DNA from: Talpa occidentalis
Taxonomy: Eukaryota; Chordata; Mammalia; Eulipotyphla; Talpidae
Direction of reading: 5' to 3'
Length of the DNA stretch: 64,000 nt
NCBI RefSeq assembly: GCF_014898055.3
Contig: NW_023603184.1
Location: 27,444,808 to 27,508,807, forward strand
A program made the translations under genes and the position numbers. The notes under the pieces were generated by a model. The model was not told the DNA's origin, made no database searches, and saw nothing but the letters and a program-made list of their open reading frames with translations. Positions 36,011 to 48,014 of this stretch are shown here, piece after piece. Within the stretch, counting starts at the first letter, position 1, and each line of letters begins with the position of its first letter.

Positions 36011-38086
36011 GTCCAGGCTATCAGAGAAGGCCCAAGACCATCTTGCTTTCATTAAGGAATTTCTAGTGTTTATATATGGCCTGGCAAATGACAGGTACTT
36101 GATAAATACTAAGCACATGAATGGGGGTCAGGATTTGGGCTTAACTGCTGAGTTATACCATTATACTTTCCTTGGTGTTTCCCCAGGTTTCCAAGGTTAG
36201 ACAGTCCATTACTTTAAAGTGTAAGGAAACACTTTCAAAGCCTGACAATGCTTATTCTTCCACCAGACCCCAAAGAAAAATGCTCCCTGTGGACACAATT
36301 TCCCAAGCCCTCTTCTTGCAGTAAACAGTGCCAAAGAGTCCTTTGGACAGAACTGCTGCTTAGAAAAAAATTATTCTTTTCCTTGGAAGGTGTCCCTGAG
36401 GGGCTCTGATTGGGGGTCAGCCCTACTAGGCATTTGAAGCTGTTTCCCTGTTTGAAAGGGATTCTTCATAACTATCAGGAGGCAGCAGAACGATTTATTT
36501 GGCAGAATTCCATGGAGACACCAGCTGTGCTGGAATGTTTGGAAACTTTCCTTGAAGAAAAAGTAAAAAGGTTGTTTTGCAGGACTTGCGATTTGCTGAA
36601 ACAGCCGCTTACCTACAGGGGCAGCCGTGTGCCAAGCTCAGCAAACTGGCCCCACCACTCAGGGGCCTCAGCTTTTCCTTGAACCCTACTCTGACCATAA
36701 ACACTAGGGACCTAGGTCCATTCTTTTCCTTATGGAAATACCTTGAGGATTGTTTTACAAACATGTGGTTGTTGAGATTAGAAGCATCCTTTAAATGGTT
36801 CCCCCCAAGGACAGCTTCATCATGGTTACTTCAAATCTCTTATCAGTCAACAGGCCTGATGAATATTGTCCCAATCGAGGCTACACTGGACTCAAAACAG
36901 AAAGGAAGAAAAGGAAGCAGTCTGGCCTAAGCATGTTGGATTTGGGGACCTGTTCCAGGTGTAGCATGGGTTCAAGGGTTGGCAGGCTGCTGGTGCTCAC
37001 TAATACCTGTGTGCTCCCCTCCATCCCCAGCCTCCCTTATAGTCAGGGTGCACCAGGTGAGCAGCTCAGCTGAATTAAATGAGAGAGGAAATGGCAGCTG
37101 TTACTTCCTGGCCAAGGTACACAAGCACCAGTGTGTTTTCCCTCCCTATGTGCTGGGTGTTTAAGTCAGGCTGACCTTGAAGTTCAAAGATGGGGAACCC
37201 ACATGAGAAGCAACCTGAGTCCCACTTAAAGAGAAGCTGCCCAGGGGAGTGTCCTACCTCTCTGAGGATTGTGATATGAGCAGGAAATAAACTCATCTTT
37301 GGAGGTCTGGGTACTGCTGTGGCAGCCTGTCATTCCCATGACTTGTGATTAATGCAAGTTGCCAGTATGTAAAGAGGCAAGTGACCAGATAGGCTTGGGC
37401 CTGGCAGCACCGATAACCAAAAGTTTAGTCTATTGACTGGGGCTTTGTAACAGAAGTTTCCAGGCATGGGGAGAGATTGGGTGTCTGGGAGGTGACAATT
37501 TTCCTAATTCTTGGTGATCAGTCATTTTAGAGCAAGACCCCTCTAGAAGCTGAGGAGACAGAGTAGATTAGTCCCCCTGGGTAAGGGAAGATATTGCAAG
37601 GGGTAGGTGGGGTGTTAATACCCTATAGACCTACAGACTATAGGTGAGAGTCTGGTTCAAGTTCAGGACCAGAGCAGAGGCCAGAACACCAAGGAAGAAG
37701 AGGTGGAAGAGAAAAGATTGGGACTAGGAAATGACACACAGCTCGGGATTCCTGAGAAAGCCAGAGAGAAGCCCCATGTAGCTGCATTAACTGCTGAGTG
37801 AGCAGGTGAGGCCAGGGCTGCAGCTGCACCTCTGGGCCCGGTCAGGTGACACCCTCTCGACAGGGCTGACCCTCATAGATTCCCATTGCATGAGGCTAGG
37901 AGGGCTGGCTAGAAGCAAAACTACCAAATCTCATGCTCAGAGACAGAAGTGTTGGCCTAGATCCAAATCAGGGTTCCATGGACACGTGTACTATCTATGT
38001 CTTTGTTTTGAACCAAGATCTCTGCCCCATTACCATCACTGTGAGCAGAGAATGAGAATGAGCTTGAATGTCACAGGGACCCAGGG

Positions 38087-38146
38087 AATGATTTTTTGAA
38101 ATCCAAATAAAATGATTTTTTGAAATCCAAATAAAATCCAAATAAA
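38087..38146. repeat. 24-bp tandem repeat, 2.4 copies
   Basis: AATGATTTTTTGAAATCC with AAATAA is repeated at 38087 and 38111, then a partial AATCCAAATAA. Confidence 0.9.
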
Positions 38147-39224
38147 AGGCTTTGCATCAGTAGCCTAAGAGGCATTTTTATCAGATAACTTGGCTCATCC
38201 ATTTACTCAGGAGTGTCCAGAGCCCTCTCTGGTGGCTTAAGTCCCACTGATTGCTGTGAGTGTCTTCTCCTCGTGCATGGACTCAGCTCTATCTAGCTGC
38301 TATTCAAATCTGTTCTCCTGGACTATGTTTAATTTATACTTTGCTATATGAAGATGAAACACTTACTCATTTAAAATGTTTCCTTTTTTATGTCTTTAAT
38401 CAGTGGCTGTTTCTTTCCTCTCGCTGAAGCTTAATCTAATCAGAAACAAATCCCCACACATATGAATGGCTCATTAGTATGTCCCAATCAAATTCAAATT
38501 GGCCATTCATATCAGACATTCCCCCCACCAACCCCCACAAAGGGTGACACTGGCCCAGGGATGACATTTCAGACCAGTATCCAAACAGTATTGCCCATGA
38601 TCAGTCAGGAGGTTCTTTCTGAAATACAGGGCAGCCAGATATCCTGGAGGGAAGGGTGCACTCTGTCACCCCTCAGCACAGCAGCAGTGGTCACCCACCA
38701 AGTGACAGGCAGTCCGTGTGTCACTGAGAGAGCACAGGTTGGGAAGTTTGACAGTTCTGCGGATCCTGGGTGCTAATATGAGAATCAGCTATGTGTCTGA
38801 CCCAAGCATCACCCCACATTCTGCGCAGTGGGACCCTCAAGGTTATCATGCAGATGATAAAAATGAAGCTGAGATACGGAACATTCTCTCACTCAGAAAT
38901 GAAAATTTGTTCTAAGGAGCTTTCCTCTTACTCCATTGGAATTCAGATTAAGAAAGCTGGTGCTCTGGGTCTTCTCTTAAAGAGATTTGCCCTTTTCATG
39001 CACATCAAAATGAATTGTCAGCTTGGGTATCATCTCTGAAAGGCACCTACAGCAAACTCACATTAAAAATGAAATTTACAAAGGAGATCAGCACTGCAGT
39101 ATAGTAGAATCAGAAGGGACCTAACAGACCTAACAGATTACCTCCCGTCCTTTCCCAGGAGAGCAAATTGAGGTTTAAGAGCACGTTTTGATGCAGCGTA
39201 GATGTACCCAAGACCCCTACTCTT

Positions 39225-39475
39225 GGGAGACAGGTCACGGATTCAGAGCACAGGTGCTGGATTGAAACACTCTTAGTGTCAGGGTCTACATTTCTCATTT
39301 GCTGGATTGCTGGCTTTAGTCAATTCATTTCAACTTCTAACACTCACTTTCCTCGTCTGTGAAATGGAGACACTGCAAAAATTGTTGTGTGTATTAAATG
39401 AGATAATGCACCTAGCGGGTTTATTTCAATACCTAGTGTAAATTTAGAGCCCACTAAATATTAGCTGTCATATAT
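39225..39475 (+). repeat. MIR
   Basis: AGAGCACAGGTGCTGGATTG, CTTTCCTCGTCTGTGAAATGG and GTGTATTAAATGAGATAATGC are MIR landmarks. Confidence 0.75.
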
Positions 39476-40094
39476 CACCCCTGTAAGATTCCACTGCCTG
39501 TAAGGCAAACTTGATTTCAGAAAGACTGAAATCCAAGGTAAATATCAGTCTTGAAATTATTACTATATTTTCTCTCCTCTACTCCATGATTTCTTTACAT
39601 GTCTACAGTTCCAGTACAGTGAAAATTATGCAAGTCATCAAGACCCGCACTCTCTGATGTGCAGTGTTTGGTCTGAAGCAGGCATAAAGAATAAAGTTGG
39701 GCACACCCAAGTTCATGTCTCAGCACCTGCTGGGCACTGCAGCAAGCCAGGAAAGAGACCAGTGTCCTGCCCTGGGGCAGTCCACTGCTACACAGACAGC
39801 ACAGATAAAGAGACAGGACCTAAAGGAACAAATGCGTCCCCTGGGGTAGTTTACACCAGGGATTACTCCTTAGTTTCAATACTGACTTTACCTAAATGTC
39901 TGTCTTGCTTTATAAAAAAACAAAAACAAATTTGCACAGGTAGTTTCTGTAAACTGTCACCCATAAGAACTGGGAAAATGGACTCAGAGGTGTCCTGCCA
40001 CTTTGATGCTTTATGAAGAAAAGAACATTTGTCACGGGAGTAGATGTCTCTGAATTCTCCTTCTGCAATTTCAGATTGATCAGTACCTAGATTT

Positions 40095-40355
40095 ATTTTT
40101 ATCTTTTTTTTTTTTATATATATATATACAATAGCTGGGCTACAGTCAGAGGTGCGGGAGGGTGAGAGGATTCACCAGAGGCAGAGCGGGGAACAGAACA
40201 GGCAGACGGACCAAAAGCACTGCTGAGGGGAACAGCGAGTGGGGCAGGAGAGGTCTGCCGTGCCATGTGGGTATTTCCCTGGCCGGCTGGGAATAGAACC
40301 CACGCTGCATGGGCTACGGAGTTCTTCACAGCATGGCCCTCAACCTGCTGCACCA
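40095..40355 (-). repeat. tRNA-derived SINE (subtype A-like)
   Basis: Minus copy: tail complement with a (TA)n variation at 40116-40130, complement of GTAGCCCAGC, head complement near 40345-40355 (diverged, CTGCTGCACCAC). CAGTACCTAGATTT (40081) and CAGTACCTGGATTT (40356) are the target duplication. Confidence 0.88.
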
Positions 40356-40396
40356 CAGTACCTGGATTTGTTAAAGGAAAACCCAAGAGGGTTTGG

Positions 40397-40465
40397 ATGA
40401 TGATGATGATGATGATGATGAAGAAAATGATGATGCAGATGATGGTGATGAAGAGGAGGACGAGA
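40397..40465 (+). repeat. (GAT)n microsatellite and imperfect derivatives
   Basis: Eight GAT units, then GAAGAAAATGATGATGCAG and further GATGAT runs. It begins about 28 bases after the SINE target duplication. Confidence 0.9.
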
Positions 40466-40549
40466 GGAAGGAGTGGGGGGCTGATGAAGAGAAAAAAAGG
40501 AGAAGCCTGTATTGAGTTTTTTTAAACCCCACCCCTGTATTCAGTTTCT

Positions 40550-40942
40550 TTTTTTTTTTTTAGTTGAATGTATTTATTTATTTATTTATTTAAAATAATA
40601 CATTTTATTTTATAGTCCCCATACAATTTCAACCCCCCCATTCTGACCCCAATCCCTCCCCTCCCGCCCCCCACCCCCCATAGAGTGTCTCTGGTTCATA
40701 GTTTTTTGTTGATTTTGATTTTCACTTTCTTATAGTTATTCATTTTCCTGGTCCCTTATTTAGGTTTTCTAGATTCCTGCTATGAGTGAGACCATCCGGT
40801 ATTTTTCTTTTTCTTTCTGGCTTATTTCACTGAGCATGATCCCTTCCAGCTCCATCCATGTTGCTGCAAACTGCATGTGCTTATCTTTTTTGAATGCTGA
40901 GTAATATTCCATGGTATATATGTACCACATCTTCTTGATCCA
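40550..40942 (-). repeat. 5'-truncated L1 3' end (same family as the full-length L1)
   Basis: T-rich tail on the left (40548-40562), then the complement of the 3' UTR (including the G-rich tract as CCCCTCCCGCCCCCC) and of the last 55 or so codons of ORF2, up to WIKKMWYIY. Here the codons after MLSEIS read QKEKEKYRM and end LIAGI before the stop, showing the original end of ORF2. TGTATTCAGTTTCT at 40536-40549 and 40995-41008 is the target duplication. The 5' junction is abnormal (see 40943-41023). Confidence 0.92.
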
Positions 40943-41023
40943 CTCAGAATAACTGTTAGAAACTGAATACATTCTCACTGGTGTAAGATGAGAATGTATT
41001 CAGTTTCTAACAGTTATTCTGAG
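40943..41023. repeat. 35-bp perfect inverted repeat at L1 5' junction
   Basis: 40943-40977 is the exact reverse complement of 40989-41023, with an 11-nt loop (40978-40988). The right arm includes the target duplication and genomic flank. The left arm is therefore an inverted copy of the flank placed between the main L1 body and a 21-base L1 piece (40970-40990) that matches ORF2 at about 55667-55687 of the full-length copy with one mismatch. Confidence 0.93.
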
Positions 41024-41228
41024 GAACTGATTCCAGCCTTGCCTGGTGGCCGCTTCCTGGAAAATTAGAACCAAAATGTAATGGAGGTAAAAAGCTACCT
41101 TCCAGGGTGTATACAGCAGTGGCACAGCCAGTCAAGAAAAACAAAGAAAAGGAAAAAGGAGAAAGAAAGAAAGAGAGAGAACAGTTCTTTGTAGCTGCAC
41201 AATTCAGCTGTCTATTGCTGGTCCCCAA

Positions 41229-41252
41229 TGTTTTTTTTTTTTTTTTTTTTTG
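41229..41252. repeat. Poly-T tract
   Basis: About 22 consecutive T in otherwise unassigned sequence. It could be the tail of a retrocopy on the minus strand, but the adjacent 41253-41340 text is not recognised. Confidence 0.8.
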
Positions 41253-41384
41253 CCTTTGTTTGTGCTTTGTTTCCCCAAATGAGGGAATTAAACATAGATA
41301 GAATACAATTATCTACTCCACAGTCTACAATCAAATTTTCAATATTGGCCTTTATGGCTATTTTCCCCCTTAGTTCCCAACTTT

Positions 41385-41653
41385 TTTTTTTTTTTTAAGA
41401 TTTATTTATTTATCCATACATAAAAGAACTGGGGTACAGGCCAGATTCGTGGGAGGGTGAGAAGATTCACCAGAGACAGAGCAGGGAACAGAACAGGCAG
41501 ACTGACGAAACACACTGCTGAGGGGAGCAGCGGGCACGACAGGAGAGGTCCGCCGCGCCATGTGGGACCCTCACTGGCCAGCCGGGATTGAACCGGCGCT
41601 GCAGAGGCTGTGGACAGCTTCACAGCGCTGCGCTCAACCGCCTGCACTACCAG
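41385..41653 (-). repeat. tRNA-derived SINE, subtype C
   Basis: Poly-T tail side, complement of CTTGTATGTATGG-like end, complement of CAGCAGTGT, B-box complement GGATTGAACC near 41585, head complement to about 41650. GTTCCCAACTTTTT occurs at 41373 and again at 41654. Confidence 0.92.
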
Positions 41654-42554
41654 GTTCCCAACTTTTTAAGAAGGCAAGTTTCCTTCAGTTTGACTCTAAA
41701 AACTCTATCAATTATTACCTTTTCTGTGCATCTTATTAATCTTACTTTTCTATGCCTCCCTCATTGAACACAATTAGAAAAACATACCCTGACAGAGTCA
41801 AATTGTTCATGGGCACGCTCCCTCTTCGGCTCCCCACCATGTCTAGCTGAGTGCTTCATTATGTACAATTTTAATTGCTTTGTTCTTTAGAGGTTAATTT
41901 TGCACTTATCTTTACCAACCATTAAACTTTTACAATATACTGTTAAACTGCATCTGTTTGGCGCTAGTTTGTAATTGCAGAGCAACTCCACGGCTGGCGT
42001 GCTAGAGATAATGCACGCCGGCACTGAGGCCTTCCTCTCAGCACTTTCAGATGCCTTCTGGCCACCAGGCTTCACAGAATAATTGGTTCCAGCTATTAGG
42101 GGTGCCAAGATTTCCCCATGCATGAAGATCATTGAGTGGGAAGACTCAGGGATTTAGATCTCATCAGCCCCAAGTTGCTCAGAACTCAAGTTTCCTAAAA
42201 ATTTCAGAGCCCAAAGAGGCCAAGCCTAGTGGCACAAATTCCAACAGAGCAGGGCTAGCTAGAGCTGACCCCCTAGAAGGAATGGATAATTGAACCACCC
42301 TTTCGAGGTCCAGTTTTACTTTCCCAGGGCACTGGCACTTGTCTTCTGCCTACAAGCAGGCACCTTTTCCCTCCACTCATGGTCAAATAAAATGTCTACA
42401 TTCCTCACTTCCTATCAATCCCCATCTTCATCATCAGTCTTTGAAATCTGTCATTTCTTACCACCCCTTGATTCCAAATGTCCCATTAAGGGCCTTTTTA
42501 CCACTGTATCCAGATGTCCTTTCTCTAGTCACATTCTCTCTAGTACAGGGTGGG

Positions 42555-42770
42555 GATTTAGAGGCTTAGACATCAGAAAGAACTGTGTTCAAATCCAAGC
42601 CCAGTTTCTTTATTTCTGTGCAACCTGGGCAAGTGACTCAACTTCTCTGAGCTTCAGTGTTATCATCTATAAAGTGCAGATAACTCTAGCCTTTTGTGGT
42701 TCTTGGAGTAAAGACACATGGCGTAAAACTCATTAAAATATAACTAGACCACCCTGCTCCTCACTGTATG
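42555..42770 (+). repeat. MIR
   Basis: GAACTGTGTTCAAATCCAAGC, GCAACCTGGGCAAGTGACTCA, TTATCATCTATAAAGTGCAG and CCCAGTGCTTAGTACAGTGT: near-complete MIR. Confidence 0.85.
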
Positions 42771-42812
42771 CCCAGTGCTTAGTACAGTGTCTTGTATTAA
42801 ATAAACAAATGA

Positions 42813-43071
42813 GGGGGCCTCCCTGGGGCAGGGGTTAAAGACAGTACTATCAAGCCATCACCAGCCACTGCAGCACAAGTTCGAGCCCCAGCCCGCCAGG
42901 GAGCAACACACATGGCGCAGCAAACCTCTCCTGCCTGGCCCGCTGCTCCCCTCAGCAATGTATTTCAGTAGATCTGCCTGTTTTGCTCCCCACTTTCTCT
43001 GGTGAATCCTCTAACCCCCTGCACCTCTGGCTTACAGTTCTTGAATGCATAAACAAATAAATCTTAAAAAT
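42813..43071 (+). repeat. tRNA-derived SINE, subtype B
   Basis: Diverged head GGGGGCCTCCCTGGGGCAGG, B-box-like GTTCGAGCCCC at 42880-42890, CAGCAATGTATTTCAGTAG body and (AAAT) tail. AAATAAACAAATGA flanks both ends. Confidence 0.92.
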
Positions 43072-43981
43072 AAATAAACAAATGAACTATGCATGGAATA
43101 AATGATGAGTGGTAGCTACTATCATTAGTATTCACATTAACCTAGCTATTGCACTCTTGAAATCTTGCCTTGCCCCAACACCTGTGATCCAGCTCTTATT
43201 TTTACACGATGATTCTCTAATTATAGATGGGTACTCCCTTATTCCCCATTTCTTATGAAAATCTCTTCTCAGTCCAAACTGTCATCCTCACTGGCCTCCT
43301 CCATCATATTACCCTCAGTGGACACACAGAGGACACCTGATCCCTGTTTTATCTCCACGGGTTCTCTTTACTTTTAGTTACAGTATGCAGTTCTGACTTC
43401 TATTGAAGTCAGGATACAGGTGTTGCATTTTTCTAATACCAAGTACATAACACACAAGCAACATAATTGTTCACTGTATGAATGAATGGATGAGTTAGTG
43501 ATTCCAGTATTTTATTTCCATCATTATTATTATTCTAATATCAAGATTTCTTCACTCCCTTCAAACCAACTCTCTATCCAAAACACCCCTTTCTTAGTCA
43601 ATGGCAGCCCCAAATCTCCCATTCTGTAGGCTTGAAACTCAGCATCATCATTGTTATCTGTAATGACTCCTGTAATGACTAGTAAAGGTTAAGTCTTGAC
43701 CTCCAATGATCACTCAGCTATTATTAAAATCCTATACAATACTAAAGGAATATGTGGATAACATCTTAGCTTAAGCTTTGAGTCACTAAAAAAATTTTCT
43801 CAAGAAGCAAAGAAACCCACAAACTTGACACCTGTGTTGCTGTCTTTTGAAATTCTTGGCACCAGAAGATTGCATGGATGAATCCGTGGTACATCTGCCA
43901 TCGTGGTAACATGAGGACAATGCCAAAGCAGATTACAATTCATGACAAAATGATGTAAACATGTGGCAGAGCTTCCTGTTG

Positions 43982-44042
43982 TACACACACACACACATGC
44001 ACACATGAATACACATGCACACACATGCACGCACACACACAT
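43982..44042. repeat. (CA)n / CACATGCA microsatellite
   Basis: Interrupted CA runs with CATGCACACA units, ending CACACATATGTG. Confidence 0.9.
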
Positions 44043-44964
44043 ATGTGTTATTCCAAGCAATCATGTTATTCTGAACTCTAACTCCAACTGACTTGGACAA
44101 ACCAACCATACCATTCAGAAGCAACCAGAGACTAAAATTCAATTTAATGTGCTTAATTTTCTCAATCTCCAGGGATGGGGAGGGATTTAAGAGACTCTGT
44201 TTGCAGTCTTTCTATCAGATGTGGTGTCTGGTGGTTCCCTGTGACCTTCTCAGCTGAGTGGGGATGCTGGTGCCACACTTCTCTCCCTTCCCAAGTCTCT
44301 CTAATTCTGCTAGCAAGGATTAGTTGTTTCACCTGAAACTATGCTCACTAGTGTTTTTAATTATTTTCCTCCTGGCTGGGTGAGAACAGTTCTGCTGCTA
44401 GCAGTGAGCAGAGATTACTCCGACCTCCAAGTGCAAGGCCACTGGGGAGAATCATATAGTCTCTTATGTGCTTCAATTCACAGGAGGCTTGATAAGCACA
44501 AATGAACTTGCTGGTAATTCTAGCAAAGTCTCTAGCCCTTTAACCCTAGATATATATTTTGTAAGTCTCCGATAATGGTGATGCCTATTCTAGGCAGTGG
44601 CTCAGAACCTGCTTTGCTTTCTCTTCCTCCTCTCAGTCTCAGGCTCCTTGAACCCAGATTTTTGACTTCTCTGTTTCGGACTCCTCTCATTTGGTAGTTC
44701 TTCAATCTACATCCTTGGTGACTCTGTCAACTCTGGCTCTCATCTCTGTCACTAACTCCAATTTTGAAGTCTCCTGTAACCTCTGGTGAAGATATTGTAT
44801 AGTATTATCAGATCTACCTTCCAGCCCCAGGAGGGATCTGGGCCAAATCATCAAGCACTGAAATGGTACTGTGGTTATTTTCCAAAGCAATGCTGGCCTA
44901 GGTTAGGCACTAAAATTAAACTTTTTTGTGTTAGATAACTTTAAACCACAAAGACAGAGGTGGA

Positions 44965-45145
44965 AAAGCAACATGATACAATGATAAGGCATGAGTCTTG
45001 AACCCAGTCAGCTGGTTTAATCTTGAGTGATCTGAGGAGGCATTAAATCCTATTACCCCCAGTTTCCCAAATTACAAAATGGAGATAAAAACAGGGGCTC
45101 ATTCCCAGGGCTCAGGTACAAATTAATGAGTTAATACAGAAAACC
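44965..45145 (+). repeat. MIR fragment, cut by a Tigger element
   Basis: GCATGAGTCTTGAACCCAG, AGTTTCCCAAATTACAAAATGG and the following GAGATAA text are MIR 3' sequence. It ends where the DNA transposon at 45153 begins. Confidence 0.65.
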
Positions 45146-45152
45146 GTTAATA

Positions 45153-45721
45153 CAGACATGCATTGTCTAACCATGGAGACACATCCTGGGAAATTGGTCC
45201 TTAGGCAATTTGGGCTTTGTGCAAACTGGCCCAGGTCATTAGAAGTTTCTCCACATCCAGTATAGGCCCTTTTCACATGTTTATTAGCCTCACTGCTTTC
45301 AGTGAAGCAGGTTCTTTCACAGCTTCCATCAATTTGTTCTTGTTCTTCAAGATTGTAGCGGTGGCAGAACGGGACATGACTGACCTGTGAGCAATGACCA
45401 TCACTAATTTTCCACTTTGATTGTCCTTAATCAATTTTAATTTTGCTTCCAGTTCAGTTGCTTGACAGGTTCTCTTATTGGCCACATTAGCAGTGGATTT
45501 TGCATGCAGAGGAGCCACAAAGAACAAAACAATGCTGAATTAAATCAAGTACAAGGGAAAATGATGCTATCCAGAAACATAGTAAACATGAGAGCTAAGA
45601 GGCTGTTAGGGCATAAAATGCTACATCACAATGGTTATAATGTCATGAGGCAATAGGGGTTTTCGTACAGTTGGGCTGTCCCAGTTGTATATTGACTGTG
45701 TTGTTATGTGGCACATGACTA
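45153..45721 (-). mobile_element. Tigger-family DNA transposon relic with partial transposase
   Basis: The ends CAGACATGCATTGTC and GTTATGTGGCACATGACT are degenerate inverted repeats of MER2/Tigger type, flanked on each side by TA (45151-45152, 45722-45723), the expected target duplication of this superfamily. GGGAAATTGGTCCTTAGGC next to the left end matches the family's subterminal phrase. At 569 bp it is far shorter than an autonomous element (over 2 kb) but retains part of the transposase N-terminus on the minus strand, unlike the two MER2-like copies at 4177 and 34981. Confidence 0.75.
45273..45527 (-). pseudogene. Remnant of Tigger/pogo transposase DNA-binding domain
   Basis: An 84-codon open frame, with no internal stop. 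The segment LEAKLKLIKDNQSGKLVMVI, then AHRSVMSRSATATILKNKNK, resembles the first helix-turn-helix of CENP-B/pogo-type transposases, whose usual form has EKLxII, a GKSV-like turn, and STVxTILKNKEKI. The rest of the protein, including the DDE catalytic domain, is absent. The assigned start is only the first ATG of the frame and is not meaningful. Probably non-functional; an open frame of this length can persist by chance. Confidence 0.6.
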
Positions 45722-46269
45722 TACAAAATGATGGGCCAATAGCACATAATAAATGGAAGTTCCTCCTCTCCATTATTGTCATTTGATTATTATTATTGTT
45801 GCTACCGTCATCATCATCTTCATACTGTGGTCTCATATTGATGATCAAACTGCTGTCAACTGTGGAGCTTGTGTCTGTTTTATGAAATAACAACTTTCCG
45901 TTGTCCATGAGTTTATATCATTAAGCCAAAGCTTAGATGTTCCAGGCCTAGAAAGACCAATGGAAAAGGTTTGTCTGAACTCTCTCAGCTCCAGGTCACT
46001 CATCACAGTGTGCTTTTTCCTTTTACTTAAGTCACCAATGAAAATGTTGGACAAGCCAGGATGAGAGCAGAACACCACAGGCTGCCTTCTGGATTGCCAG
46101 TGACCAATTTTTCCCCTTCTCATAGTTCTACCCTCACGTCTCTGAGCCTCCACTTGAGCCTCACATCCCATTACCGATCTCTAATCCCCAACCTGAGAAT
46201 TCAGCCACAGTCATACTCCTTCTCAGCCATCAGTCTACACATGCCACCCCAATTTATGGACTACCTGTC

Positions 46270-46490
46270 TCCTTTCCCCTACTGAGAACATACACACATT
46301 TCTTGGGACTCAGACAAAAATGCTACCTCCTTTGTGGAGCCTGACCCAGTTCCATGGGTAGAGTGGTCATATCCTCATGGGAGCTATTGCAACACACATA
46401 TGATATCTCTTCTTTGCCATTTTGACCCTCAGGAGGTTGTGCCTTACTTAGTGCTTTAATTCAAATTATACTCATAGTGATGAATTTTTA
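46270..46490 (+). repeat. L2-like 3' fragment
   Basis: GACTCAGACAAAAATGCTACC, TTTGTGGAGCCTGACCCAG and GCCTTACTTAGTGCTTTAATT follow the L2 3' end. Confidence 0.6.
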
Positions 46491-47309
46491 TCCAGAAAGT
46501 ACTTTCCGGAGTAAATGTCACTACAATAATTTAATTTTCTTAGTTAATTTTCTTGATAATGTAAGTAAATTATACTTCCTTTTATGCTAATTTTCCAATT
46601 TTATTTTACTGGAATATTTTCATTGGGGTTAATACATTTTTGTGCTGACTCATCTATCAGTATTTTTCTTTTTGCCACATCACATTTTATAATTATGGCC
46701 TCCATTGTGGAGTTTTCTTCTGGGGATATGAATTCAACCAAGTTTTGTTTCCTTGAATCAAATTTTGCCAGTGTAGATTATTATGCTTCTATTCATTTCT
46801 ACAAACTTTTAATTTTTACTGGGTTCTTTTTTTATTTGTTGCTTTAGTTTCTGTTGCTTATTTTTACTGTGAATTATGGCTTAGAAAAATAACAATAGTT
46901 TGCATTTCTTGTTTTAAAAAAGTTTTTTTAGGATTACCGTGAGAAAAAAAATGTGAGCAAACTCTCTGAGTTATGCACTTAGCTATAGTTACTATTGTTA
47001 AAACAGAGAACACAGAAGCCCTTGAAGTAAAAAAGGCACAGGGGTTAAAATATTCTGTTTAAGCTTATGACACTCACATAATTTTCCTCTAGACTAGTAC
47101 TTAGAAGATGGTGAGGCGGTTATCTTGTCTATGAGACTAAGAGCCACTCAACGACAATGTCTCTACCATTCACATCTTGCTTCCCAGCACCAGGCAAGTG
47201 GATGTTTGAAAAATGATGAATGAATGAATGAAGCCACAAAGAGGTGGTGAGAAATTCTGTCAGATCACCCCCTGAGGTGATTACACTACTCCTAACTATA
47301 CAAGGTATA

Positions 47310-47525
47310 ATGGTTTCTGAAGCCTCCTTCTTGGCTTTAAATCTCAACTTTAGCATTCATTGGTTATGTGACCTAGGGTAAGTTACATCACCTCTTGGTG
47401 CTTCAATAAATCCATCTGTAAAGGAAGACAGTAAAAGTACCCACTGTAAACATTAATTGAGTTAACACATGTAAAAGTAAGTAGGACAGAGGCTCACTTA
47501 TAATTATTGCTATGTGATTATTAAC
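47310..47525 (+). repeat. MIR
   Basis: GCATTCATTGGTTATGTGACC, AGGGTAAGTTACATCACC and CCATCTGTAAAGGAAGACAG are MIR core and 3' sequence. Confidence 0.7.
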
Positions 47526-48014
47526 TATTAGTGTTATACCATAAATCCCCCCCTTTTTTCTAGAGACACTAAGAGGTGGTCACGCTTTGCACATGTCCTA
47601 TTACAGAACTCTTGTATCCTATTAGACTTCCCTTCCTTTTTAAAAAATGGTTCTAATAGTTGTTTTTATACTGAATTGATAATTATATTCATTTTAACTT
47701 TTACCTGTAGTCCCTAACTCTAATATTCTGAGATAATATAGAATATATTCTTTTGTACTTGACCCTCACGTTCAAAACCTGTTCACTGAATACATACTAG
47801 ATTCCAAGTATCATTACGAAGATTGAATAGTCATATATCCTGACATCAATTAAAGTCTAGCCAGGAAAGAAGAAGAGATGACATTTGTATCCATCTATTG
47901 AATCTAAGATTTCCATGCTACATGGTTAGTAGGCCAGAATCCAATTTACAAACATTTGTAAGTTTAGACTTACAAACACAATAAATAGGCTATGTAAATG
48001 AAATTGTGTGATGT

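Noticed and set aside
40356..40520. An acidic reading frame (a run of Asp, then Glu/Asp-rich and Arg-rich codons) after a splice-acceptor-like TTCTGCAATTTCAG at 40062-40075, as if the tail of a histone-chaperone-like gene.
   Set aside because: The run is a (GAT)n microsatellite; the frame has a stop just upstream, the acceptor is separated by a SINE, and no upstream exon is visible on the plus strand.
16020..44042. CRISPR-like spaced repeats among the several CA-rich tracts.
   Set aside because: These are ordinary microsatellites in a mammalian intron; no unit-spacer order.
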